64,000 bases of DNA from Apostichopus japonicus (Eukaryota; Echinodermata; Holothuroidea; Aspidochirotida; Stichopodidae). The stretch is taken from positions 248,001 through 312,000 of the forward strand of contig NC_092561.1 of the NCBI RefSeq assembly GCF_037975245.1, given 5' to 3'. The notes below the pieces were generated by a model, which made no database searches, was not told the origin of the DNA, and was given only the letters and a program-made list of their open reading frames with translations. A program made the position numbers and the translations under genes. The first letter of the stretch is position 1, and the number at the start of each line of letters is the position of its first letter. Positions 1 through 9,860 of this stretch are shown piece after piece.

Positions 1-2872
1 AACTTTAAAGGTCAATTTGGATTCTTGGTCGGATATTATAATAACGGCGCTTCCTTTGAGTTTATCATGGACTCTTACTCTGTTAAAGCATTCTAGATAT
101 CATAGGGGGTGTGAGGCTGGTGCTCTTCCTATCAGTAGCTTAGAATTGACTCTCACATTCTATTTGTTGGATTGGATATGGATTTATAATGGAATTCTCC
201 TTAGTTTGTAATATGTTCTTGTCACGAGTTCCTAATTGGAAGAAATTACATGTTTTGCACTTAAATGACATGAATTTATTTCTCATTCTCGATTAGTTTC
301 CCTTTAGCATTTCTCATAAGACCACTGTCTGTATCCATTCATGTTGGCAGACGTTGCGTTGAAAAAATGATGGTATGGTCTGTTGTAGGAACTTTGTTTA
401 ATGTCTAATCTAGCTGTTGCTTTACATGTGATCCTTCTGTACACTGGTATTCAAAACGTCTGAAAGTCATTACAATTACAATATATTAATGCAAAATGGT
501 TCTATATCTCGAGCATTCCATTTTCGTTTATGCATCACAAAAATGATGCGCTGAAATTTTTCACAAAACGTATGATACAAATATAAAAAGGACATTTGGG
601 CCAAAACCAAAAGATCTGCATGTCACTAACGAGGTGAAAAAAGGTTTTAAACCAGTTGTTTTATTTACATTGTGCATTAAGGAGGTTCTCAACCCTAACC
701 GTATCCTAAATAATATTTTAAATTTGGAGTGTCGTCTGAAAAGTCCTTTACAAAATATGTTGTACGTGGGAGTATCCACGTATTTTATAGATACCAAAGT
801 GACAATTTTTCTTCGGGTAGTCTTCGGCCAGCGAGTTGCAGTTTCTTTGATTTAACTATATCTTTCAGGGTACTAAGATATCTTTGGCGAATTGGCTATT
901 GCAAAATAGCCTACGGTACGGTAAAAAAGCTGATTTAAATTCTTTACAATTCAGTGCGGTTTTCCGCGACAATACGAAATTAACATACTAAAGTTAAGGG
1001 AAGACTTAAGTCCCTGTACAAGTTGAATAAGAGTTGATCCAATATAGAATAATTAGCTCCAAGGAGCCATTTAAATAGCATTTCTAGATGTCACATTGTA
1101 TTATACAAATGATGGCATCGGTCAGGTGTAAGCCCAGATTCATGCTCAATATGATATAACAAAAATACACATTTCGTGCTATTGACATAAAGGACTACAA
1201 AATATCTAACAAAATTGAAGAAATAATTGCAATGAGGAAACACAAATATGAGATGGTATACATTTGTCCCTCAACTAAAAGTTATAGCAAATGCCAGCAT
1301 CTTGCCTCTTTAAGCTGTAACTGTTCGTTCTCGTTCAAATCACCCGCTGTGCATGTAATACACTGAATCTAATTTACTTGCATCTAATTAATTAATGCTA
1401 TTCTTTAAGAAAATAGGAAAATAAATAATATGGAGGAAGTTAAGAAGGGGAAGGGCAAGATAAAATGGACATGGCATCAACTGTCGACTATCACTCTGCT
1501 CATAAAAACCATCGTTGCAAATTGGTTGTCGCCCTATCCTATTCAACATCGCACTATGCAAAAACGAATTGGATGGGGGCGGGCGGGGGGGGGGGAGGAG
1601 AAGAATAAATCACAACATCCTCCGTTTGCAATCAGAAACCAGTGCCGCAAGCAGGGGTTTGATCAATACCCATATGTCTTGAGAGACGTAATGGGAAAGG
1701 GTGTTCCCCTCCTGGGAAAACTAGCTTTTTGAGGTCACCTAAGTGCTAGGATTATTCCTCTTTACCCTCCATTGATCCTTTAGGTAATCCTCTGGAGGCG
1801 GTTTTAGCGTGTTTCTACGAAATAGTTATACATAAGTGACACAATTTCAGGAAACATAAATGGAACTGATTTGCATGGTTGAACTCCTCGATAGTATTGC
1901 AAAGGAAGTCTATCGTCCAACTAATGGATTCATTTTGTCGAGTTTGATGGCACCTTGCAGAAAGTAGGGCCAAGGAAACGGTAAAGGAAGTAACATCTTT
2001 GTCAATTTTGAAATGTAAAATTATGTAATGTTACATAGAAAGTTATGTGAAGGGATAAGAGTTTGCGTAATCTTTCACTGTGGATCTAATCAATTGATTG
2101 CAGTGGGCTTAATCTTGTGATAGTACTTAAAAAAAGCAAAACAAAACACAAGGAGGCATATGTAGCCGAATATAAATATATCTACGATGCTTTACACTTC
2201 TCTATAGGCCGGATACACGATAAGCTACACTTCCATCAATACATCAATAAATTGATAAGAAAGAGTAGTCCATTTATTTAATTTTTTTTTTCATTGTTAT
2301 TCATCCACATACAGTATTTTGATGAATTCATCTATATATAATTTAGTAATATCTACACGAATCTGTGAGTGACGAAATTATTGATCAGGCTGTACCATTT
2401 TCCCCCTATTGTTTACCAGGAGTCAGTTATGTCAAATTGCAGTTATGTCACGCAATTAGCGAAAAGGGTGTGTGTGTTATGACGTCACCCATGGACAACT
2501 TATTTCCAAGTCTTTTTGATTAATTGCATTGATGATGATTCGAGCTTAGAATAACATTTGTGGTAATACTTCGTTTGTACTTGCTTTAATAGAAAATACT
2601 TGCCGTTTCCTGAGAGCTTCTGTTTGATTGTGATTTGCGACGAACGTTAGAACAAACAATCTTAGTCATGACAGAAGCTCGTCATCTATTTCGGACGCTT
2701 AATGACATAGATATATGACACCTTCAGACTTATAAATAGCTCTCCAAGTGCCATTACTATAATATGTACTCTCTAAGACCATGGAGACTATTTCCTTAAT
2801 TTCAAAACAACCAGAGGGTGATTTGAAAACATTTGGAAACGTTGATGAAAACCTCGCGATAAATCTATTGTA
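1..2872. other. Non-coding, no gene recognised
   Basis: AT-rich sequence with short reading frames only. A frame of about 100 codons at 1430-1732 crosses a G-run and resembles no family I know. I see no splice-bounded exon or repeat array here. Confidence 0.5.
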
Positions 2873-2911
<39 letters not shown>

Positions 2912-3172
2912 TATATATAAGCATATAAGCACATATATAGGCATATATTTATTGGCATATATATAGGCATATATATAGGCATGTATATTGACATATATAT
3001 ATATAGGCATATATAGGTATATATAGGCATATATATATAGGCATATATGCACATATATAGGCATATATATGCCTATATATAGGCATATATATAGGCATAT
3101 ATATAGGCATATATATATAGGCATATATATTGACATATATATATATAGGCATATATAGGTATATAGGCACTA
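2873..3172. repeat. (TA)n and GCATATATATAG-type minisatellite
   Basis: A pure (TA)n tract of about 37 bases (2873-2909) passes into irregular tandem copies of a 10-16 base motif, GGCATATATATA with spacers, up to about 3172. Frames reading through it give Tyr/Ile-rich translations that come from the repeat and are not genes. Confidence 0.85.
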
Positions 3173-3859
3173 TATTTGCATTTTGAATATTAATATAAGG
3201 CGTTGTGTTAGTTCATTTCCAATCTTATGTCACTCGTGGTATGTCAGTTGTGCAGGAAGTGGACAATGAACACAACAGCTGCCATTGTATTAGCAAATTA
3301 ACTCTATCTTCACGGAAATCACAAAAAAATGGCACTTACATGACCTTTATGTCATCAAAGTATCAAGGTTGCTTTTTAATTGATGTATTAGGTTATCATA
3401 ACACTTGCGAACATTAAAGGCTAAATAATTAGTAGTATCATAATTAATATAGTATCATCTTTTCCGTGATCAATATCACTTTCTCCATTGTGTCTCAAAA
3501 GTCGACCGATGACCGACCCATTGTTATCTTAAATCGAAATATACAGATGGCCATCTTGACTTGGTTCACGGCAAAAGTACATTCTATGAAGTGGTAAGAT
3601 GTCCTTATAAGATACGAAAGGGAGTCGGACGGTCGTAGTAGTTGAAGGTTCTTTCCAGTGGTACTTTCTTGAATTACGACATAGATACATATTATATATT
3701 CTTAAACTATGCATCCAACAAAACTAACATCTCCCTTGATGAAGACTGTAGAAACACAAAACATAAGCGTGGTCAAATATCTACCAATCACTGTATAATA
3801 TTTATGCTCTGTGACTGTTTGGATGAGGAGAATATTTTCCGTATCGGACTCGATCCAAA
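3173..3859. other. Non-coding, no gene recognised
   Basis: Unique-looking AT-rich sequence. Short frames exist on both strands, but none has recognisable domains or clear splice borders. Confidence 0.45.
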
Positions 3860-3984
3860 ATGAGAGAGAGAGAGTGAGAGAGAGAGAGTGAGAGGTGGAG
3901 AGTGAGAGAGAGAGGTGGAGAGAGAGAGTGAGAGGTGGAGTGAGAGGTGGAGAGTGAGAGAGTGAGAGTGAGAGATAGAAATAG
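3860..3984 (+). repeat. (GA)n microsatellite with GGTGGA interruptions
   Basis: Purine-rich run of GAGAGAG broken by GTGAGAG and AGGTGGAGAG variants. The same GA-GGTGGA-GA composition recurs near 25980, 39000 and 43730. Confidence 0.85.
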
Positions 3985-4333
3985 AAAATGAAAAGAAAAT
4001 CAGTACTTTCTCGTATAATTTGGAATTTTCTTGTAAAACTAAGATTTCATCGTTAAGCGTTTCACAACAAGGCAAGAGAAAAGAAAATAATAAGAATGTT
4101 ATTTGCTGAACTTGAAAGGGCCGTATACATGGGTTTTTTTTAAAAATACAGTTCATGCTTCGTTGCTATCTATGATAACATAAGCCGTTCACTGTCCATT
4201 ATACCTCCTCTCCTTTGTAGTAAATTTTCATGCTCCGGTGCGCTCGTTATGAACCATCCCTCATCGATAACACATCTATCATTAGCTGGAAGTAAGCCTA
4301 ATAATGTGATCATAATATTAACTTTCGCTCAAT

Positions 4334-4976
4334 GGTTAATACTTAATACAGGCTAGCCTACTCTTTCATGCTGTAGAAGGTTTTGTTTCATTTCTTTTGG
4401 CTAAGTTTAATGTTAAACTAAGGTTGGTTAATACTTAATACAGGCTAGCCTACTCTTTCATGCTGTAGAAGGTTTTGTTTCATTTCTTTTGGCTAAGTTT
4501 AATGTTAAACTAAGGTTGGTTAATACTTAATACAGGCTAGCCTACTCTTTCATGCTGTAGAAGGTTTTGTTTCATTTCTTTTGGCTAAGTTTAATGTTAA
4601 ACTAAGGTTGGTTAATACTTAATACAGGCTAGCCTACTCTTTCATGCTGTAGAAGGTTTTGTTTCATTTCTTTTGGCTAAGTTTAATGTTAAACTAAGGT
4701 TGGTTAATACTTAATACAGGCTAGCCTACTCTTTCATGCTGTAGAAGGTTTTGTTTCATTTCTTTTGGCTAAGTTTAATGTTAAACTAAGGTTGGTTAAT
4801 ACTTAATACAGGCTAGCCTACTCTTTCATGCTGTAGAAGGTTTTGTTTCATTTCTTTTGGCTAAGTTTAATGTTAAACTAAGGTTGGTTAATACTTAATA
4901 CAGGCTAGCCTACTCTTTCATGCTGTAGAAGGTTTTGTTTCATTTCTTTTGGCTAAGTTTAATGTTAAACTAAGGT
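4334..4976 (+). repeat. 92-bp minisatellite, seven copies
   Basis: The landmark GGCTAGCC recurs at 4351, 4443, 4535, 4627, 4719, 4811 and 4903, an exact 92-base step. The units look identical by eye over the full length, so the array expanded or was homogenised recently. It has no long open frame. Confidence 0.95.
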
Positions 4977-6230
4977 CAACCAAATGCAATGACGCAAATG
5001 CATGTCATAAAAAAAGGGGAATTTTTTTTTTTTGATTATACATAACTTAATAGCTTGACGGAAGGTGATGGCTAAGTAAAAACAGACTTGCATAAGTCAA
5101 TAATAACTTTATATTGTTAGTTTATTCAGATTCCTTTTGGAAAATGCTTTGCTTTATGCATCTTGCGTTTTTGTCTAAGGAAAACATGAGGTAGAAGATG
5201 GAAATAGTTTATAAAGTAATCCAAGCTTATGTATGAAGGGTAAAAGGAAAAAAGCTGAGTTTTTATTACTTCATTATTTAAAATTTAAATTGGCATCTTG
5301 CTTGATTAAATAATACTAATAAAAACATTGCGACTTTCCGTCATGGCGTCTTATCTCTGTGAACCGTAGTTGTATTGGTAAATGACATATATTACAAACA
5401 CGATCTCGTAATGACTAACTATGAGGGCAGGAGTAGGGGGGGGGGAGGAGAAGGGGGATTAATTTGTTTATGCTATGGAGAAACCTAAAACAACGTAATC
5501 GAAGGTACCTCTTAGGCGAGACATTCAAGTGACTCCGCACAATGCAGTGAGGTAGATGAAATGTCTTACTTAAAGGATTGTGGGAATAAAGTAGTGCGAA
5601 AGTCAAATGTATCTTTGGCGTTTTAAAGTTGGGTTTAATGTCAACTAATCACTTCTCTAACCTGCGAGAATCATGCAACAATTTCTTCGGCATGAGAGAC
5701 GTATATGTATAACATTGGTACGTGCTTCGGGTTTATCACTTGATCGGACACGTGCACAATGTATCGTTACAGTTATGGGACCTTATGGACACACAACTAC
5801 ATTACTACGTCACAGTAGGTCGTTTGTGTGGGCGATATAATTTTAAGAAAAAGAAAACGTCTTCAAGAGCATTCGTTATAACGATAAATATAATGCTTGG
5901 TCAGTCTGGAAACAAAACGTAAGGGTACCATATATGTAACTTAATTACTTTGGTACAGCATGTTGCAGATCTAGTACGTATATTCTTGTAGGTTCGATCT
6001 TACATCTTAAACTACCCTCCCCACTCCCACCGAAAACTGGGGTTCCTTGCACCATTTGAATCATATAGGATCCATCAGACACTGGAAATAATTGCGCGAT
6101 TATAATCTGAGACCGCGCAGCACGGAGCGACGAAGACGTTTCGGAAAGATGTTGTGCGTATCTAACATTATAGAATACTTAGACCTATTTGAAACAGTGT
6201 CCTTGCAAATTTGCTTGCATAACATTTAAA
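4977..6230. other. Non-coding flank of the LTR element
   Basis: AT-rich sequence with a T-run near 5022 and a G-run near 5437. No gene or repeat family recognised. If the EF-hand gene right of the LTR element has 5' exons, they could lie here or further left, but I could not identify any. Confidence 0.4.
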
Positions 6231-6234
6231 ATAT
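6231..6234. other. Target-site duplication of the LTR element (left)
   Basis: ATAT directly before the TG of the left LTR, matched by ATAT at 14830-14833 directly after the CA of the right LTR. It is short and AT-only, so some chance of coincidence remains, but both LTR ends are otherwise well defined. Confidence 0.6.
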
Positions 6235-7171
6235 TGTAACGCCGCCAACGTCTGGTAGTGTAAAACCTGTCTCGAAACCAACTGGAGGAGAGTAGGGGAG
6301 GTAGATGGGGGACGGGTACAGATTAACTCTAAATCAGGAGGCAGACACCAGAGTTGTAAGATTAATAAAAGTATAATTTCTCATTCGTTCTACATCTACA
6401 GCGTATAATACAATATTTACATTTGCCCAATATAACGCACTGGGGTCGGGCACAACCCAATGATAAACATGGCTAAGTTAGACTGGGCTGCGCAAGGGTC
6501 GGGCAGTCTAGACGTCTGCAATCCACCGGTGTCGGGCAGCACAGGCTTCGGGCATTCCGCTTGACTCGGGCAGCGCAGGTGTCGGGCAATCCGCTGGACT
6601 CGGGCAGCGCAGGGGTCGGGCAATCCGCTGGACTCGGGCAGCGCAGTGGTCGGGCAATCCGCTGGACTCGGGCAGCGCAGGGGTCGGGCAATCCGCTGGA
6701 CTCGGGCAGCGCAGAGATGCGGGCACTCTAAAATGCTTAAACACATTTGTTTGGACTTAGCAAATATCAAAGGCTTTACCACGAGCCGCCGGAAGGAAAG
6801 TTCCTCGTCTTGCACTCGACCGACTCTCCGACCCTCTGACTCACTCATTTACGAAAGAACCCTGCATTAAATACCCCGGAAATAACCCCCGTTTACACAC
6901 GTCCGTACATAAACTGTAAAAAAAAGGCTTAGACCAATCAGGGACTACTTGTATATATAACTACGGTGAGTTGCGACCAACGGGATCGCCTCACACACCC
7001 ACCGCCGTGCCTGCCTATGCCAGTCACGGGAATACATCGATATAGCAAAATTACGTAATCAGTTCCTGTTCCGGATAAACATCTCTCGTTACCTCCGCGG
7101 AGCGCAACAGATGTTACCCCTGAGGGAGCGAAACGTATCTCACTAAGGAAAAGTCGTAGCTTTCCGCTACA
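6235..7171 (-). repeat. 3' LTR (937 bp)
   Basis: Near-identical to 13926-14829. In element orientation it begins TGTAGCGG and ends GCGTTACA. It carries four full 34-bp internal repeat units where the 5' LTR has three. A purine-rich tract lies directly before its 5' edge (7172-7183), as expected for the plus-strand primer. Confidence 0.95.
6548..6716 (-). repeat. 34-bp tandem repeats inside the 3' LTR
   Basis: One diverged unit followed by four units at 6581, 6615, 6649 and 6683, each containing GTCGGGCAATCCGCTGGACT. Units differ mainly at one or two junction bases. The step of 34 is not a multiple of three, so the frames across it (up to 143 codons in this LTR) rotate and are unlikely to be selected as protein. 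Confidence 0.9.
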
Positions 7172-7183
7172 TTTCCCCCACCC
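7172..7183 (-). other. Polypurine tract of the LTR element
   Basis: On the minus strand the bases next to the 3' LTR read GGGTGGGGGAAA, directly joined to TGTAGC. Composition and position match the plus-strand priming site of LTR retrotransposons. Confidence 0.85.
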
Positions 7184-7815
7184 GAACTACAAATGCGTCC
7201 TCGCATTTTCTATACCCAAAAACTAACTAACAATACAACAATTAATTAAAAATTGGTTCCTCTTAAAACAAATCACTTAATTTACAATATAAAGTGAGGG
7301 CAAGAACGTATGAGTTTAAGAACCAATCGTTTCAGCTTGAGTAACTCCTAGTTACAGTACATTGTTTACCAAAAATAGCACGATATAAGCATGAAAAGAA
7401 AATCAACTTACGTTTGATAAGAACATAAAGAAGGTAGTGAAAGAGGGTCCGTAAGTAAAATGTTAAACATAAAAATACGAAGTGCCCGTTCAAAAAGCAC
7501 ATAATTATCCACTTTCGTTCAATAAACAAAAACAAAATGCTGTGACACAAATGTTGTCCAAGTAAAATAAATTTAAGTAACGAGAATACATGTGTCCATA
7601 CAAAGAAACAACGTTTTGAAACAATTTTCCGTGATGGGTCTGGTTAACTTCGTTCCCGGCGATAATTTCGCTAATCATTCAAAACGGAATAAGCGTCCAC
7701 AGAAAATTACAGGTTACGAAACCATGTATATAGAATGTTCTCTCCGGTATATAGAATAGAAAGAAATTATTTACAAAGTAACTGAAAGTTCGTTTCGCTG
7801 AAGGGTTGGTTGTCT
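7184..7815 (-). other. Untranslated stretch between the C2H2 ORF and the 3' LTR
   Basis: About 630 bases of AT-rich sequence between the stop of the third ORF and the polypurine tract. No domain, repeat or good frame seen. Confidence 0.6.
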
Positions 7816-8400
7816 TTAAAATTTCTCTACAGTTACGTAGATCCTCCCATCCTGGAGTACCACCGTTGAAATCCTCTCCTTTGGTTGTCTGTCGTCGTTA
7901 TTACCCACCATCGGTCTATTCGCATCTTCTATGGCCTTTTTTAGTACCTTGCGGGTCTGGTCTCCGTCGTTCGGCTGAGACAGGCTTCTTTTGAGTGGGG
8001 TTACCACTGGTGTTGGGGGAGTGTCCCTCTGCTCGATAGCTTCGTCCAAATGGTTTTCTTGCTGAAACTCCGTAGCCGAATGGGGTGATCCAACGATAGT
8101 CTGAAGTGTAGGCCAATCTGGCCGCTGGACCCTGGGTGGAGATCGAGGTTTGGAGGTACTAGGCTCGTTAGGTTCCTTTAAGCCTAGGCTTACCTGCCTG
8201 GTGTCTTCCGATTTATGGCGACTACTCTTATGTCGAACCACGTCGGCCTTCTTATTAGACGAATAATCACATTCTTCACATCTAAAGAGTTTCCTGCCGT
8301 CCCCGTGTTTCTCCGCATAATGACGTTTCAGTTCACTGAGATCAAAGTAACGTCTTTTACAGTCTCTGCACTTGAATTCGGCTTCGTATAAGTGAGACAT
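7816..8400 (-). CDS. C2H2 zinc-finger protein in the env position of the LTR element (ORF3)
   Basis: A 194-residue product from the ATG at 8400. A frame opening slightly upstream (8427) has no ATG. Two adjacent C2H2 fingers sit at the N-terminus: C11, C14, H27, H32 and C41, C44, H57, H62, both with C-x2-C-x12-H-x4-H spacing. The rest (about 65-194) is polar and proline-rich (a PRSPP stretch, two PTP motifs) with no domain I recognise, ending TVEKF. It lies 187 bases after pol, the place an env-like gene occupies in other Gypsy elements, but shows no signal peptide or membrane segment. Role inferred: nucleic-acid binding, perhaps regulating the element or helping choose targets; it may derive from a host finger gene. 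A pyrimidine-bearing CAG at 8413-8415 could be a splice acceptor for a subgenomic mRNA. The frame is intact although pol is broken. Confidence 0.8.
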   Translation of the reverse strand: MSHLYEAEFKCRDCKRRYFDLSELKRHYAEKHGDGRKLFRCEECDYSSNKKADVVRHKSSRHKSEDTRQVSLGLKEPNEPSTSKPRSPPRVQRPDWPTLQTIVGSPHSATEFQQENHLDEAIEQRDTPPTPVVTPLKRSLSQPNDGDQTRKVLKKAIEDANRPMVGNNDDRQPKERISTVVLQDGRIYVTVEKF

Positions 8401-8587
8401 TTTTAGTTGTTCCTGATAAAGATGCAACCCGGAAATGACTGTGTGGAAGATCTAGCTGAAACTAGTGTACGGCATAGTGTCCGATGTTTTGTTTTTCATG
8501 CCATGGTGGAGGAAAGATAAAACCACTATGGCAGTCAACAAGGAGATCCGCGGTGGTATTATCTTACGTAAGGCCAACGCGTCGACG

Positions 8588-9115
8588 CTACTGTTTTTGT
8601 AGATTTTCCACCTCGGTGACCGTTTGCTGAGGAGCTTCGCTGATCGAAGGCTTCCGTAACAACCACAGGGGCGGATCCTCTCCGGTATAAGGCTTCAAAC
8701 GGTTGTGATGAACTACCTGCGGTTTCTTCTTAGGTCGCATTTTAACACGATATATGACATCTGAGAGTTTCTTCAGAATTTTTCCTGGCCCGTCCCAACG
8801 TTTCTGGAGTTTAGGGGAAATCCCTCTTTTCCTCTTGGTGTTTAGCAGCCATATCAAATCCCCCTGAGTAAACTCCTGGTTGTATGCACCTTTATCGTGA
8901 AACTTCTTTTGTTTATCACTGGCTAGTTTTAGCTTCCCTCTTGCAATCTCATGTATTTTGTGCATGGTCTTATATAACTCCAGTACATATTTAGGGGTAG
9001 GCTTACGGGGACTGTCCGTCTCGTCGGGTAGCCTGGGGAGTTGGGCGCTTAACGGCAAGGTAACCATCCTTCCCAGCATGATTTCAGCCGGTGAAAGAAA
9101 ACCCGGTGCTTTCAT
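8588..9115 (-). pseudogene. pol fragment: end of integrase core and C-terminal domain
   Basis: This frame continues the integrase after a second frameshift near 9093-9100. It starts in the end of the catalytic core (SPAEIMLGR) and contains a basic segment, then RWDGPGKILKKLSDVIYRV and VVHHNRLKPY, typical of the C-terminal DNA-binding (GPY/F-like) domain of Gypsy integrases. It ends at a stop at 8588 with no chromodomain. The ATG at 9115 is an accident of the shifted frame; the true product would be part of the Pol polyprotein. In the intact element this part would contact target DNA. Confidence 0.85.
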
Positions 9116-9860
9116 GCTCCGCGGAGCGATAAGCCATTAACAGGTACGGCAGCCACGCATCCCAGTCTTTCTGATTTTCACTTACAACAAGGGAGAGCAT
9201 ATCTTCTAGGGTCCGATTAAATCGTTCCACCATCCCGACGGATTGTGGATGGAACGGTGTCGTCCTTGTCTTGTGAATGTCTAACAGTCGACACATATGT
9301 TGGAATAGTTCGGATTCAAATTGTCGGCCCTGATCAGTGTGAAGTTCTTCGGGGACACCAAACCTGCAGATAAACTCTTCAACCAGTACCCTGGCGACAG
9401 TTTCGGCTTCCATGTCGGCTATCGCAAATGCTTCTGTCCATTTTGTGAAATAATCAGCTATGACAACGACGTACCGATTACCCCGACTCGATACTGGGAG
9501 TGGTCCCATGATATCCATGGCGCAACGTTGTAGGACGTGTCCGGCGCCATACTGCTTTAAGGATGCATTGGCCTTTTTCCTAGGGCCCTTTCGTGAAGCG
9601 CATGCGTCACAGCTCTTACACCATTTCTCCACGTGGCCCCTATAACCACTCCAGTAATACAGTTCTCGGATACGTTTAAGAGTCTTCTTCGCCATAAAAT
9701 GGCCTGAAAGCCTATGGTTATGGGACTTATCCAGGATTTCTTCTTGAATTTCTTTTGGGACTACCAGCTGATGCAGTTCGCTATCTCCCGCGCCCGTCTC
9801 AAATTTACGATAGAGTACACCCCCTTTAAGAAGTAAGCGATCCCATTGGCTCCAATAGTT
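9084..9860 (-). pseudogene. pol fragment: integrase zinc-binding domain and catalytic core
   Basis: Middle frame of a broken pol. It is open from the frameshift at 9859-9865 to a stop at 9084; the first ATG, at 9695, is inside the zinc-binding domain. Histidines of an HHCC finger lie just before that ATG (HNHRLSGH) and its cysteines just after it (C26 and C29 counting from that Met). The core has D61 (MDIMGP), D121 (HTDQG) and E157 (MVERFNRT); the last two are 35 residues apart, the D-D-35-E arrangement of retroviral-type integrases. It would insert the cDNA into the genome. The frame ends early because GAAA is duplicated at 9093-9100, so core and C-terminus are now in different frames. Confidence 0.9.

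Noticed and set aside
1430-1732. A 100-codon plus-strand frame
   Set aside because: No domain or splice context, and it spans a long G-run that makes the frame unreliable.
6417-6848. Reading frames of up to 143 codons across the 34-bp repeats in both LTRs
   Set aside because: They follow from a stop-poor GC-rich repeat. The 34-base step rotates the frame, and the right LTR copy has a different length and sequence, so there is no sign of selection for a protein.
9084-9695. A free-standing integrase gene starting at 9695
   Set aside because: The ATG is inside the zinc-binding domain and the frame is simply the middle piece of a frameshifted pol.
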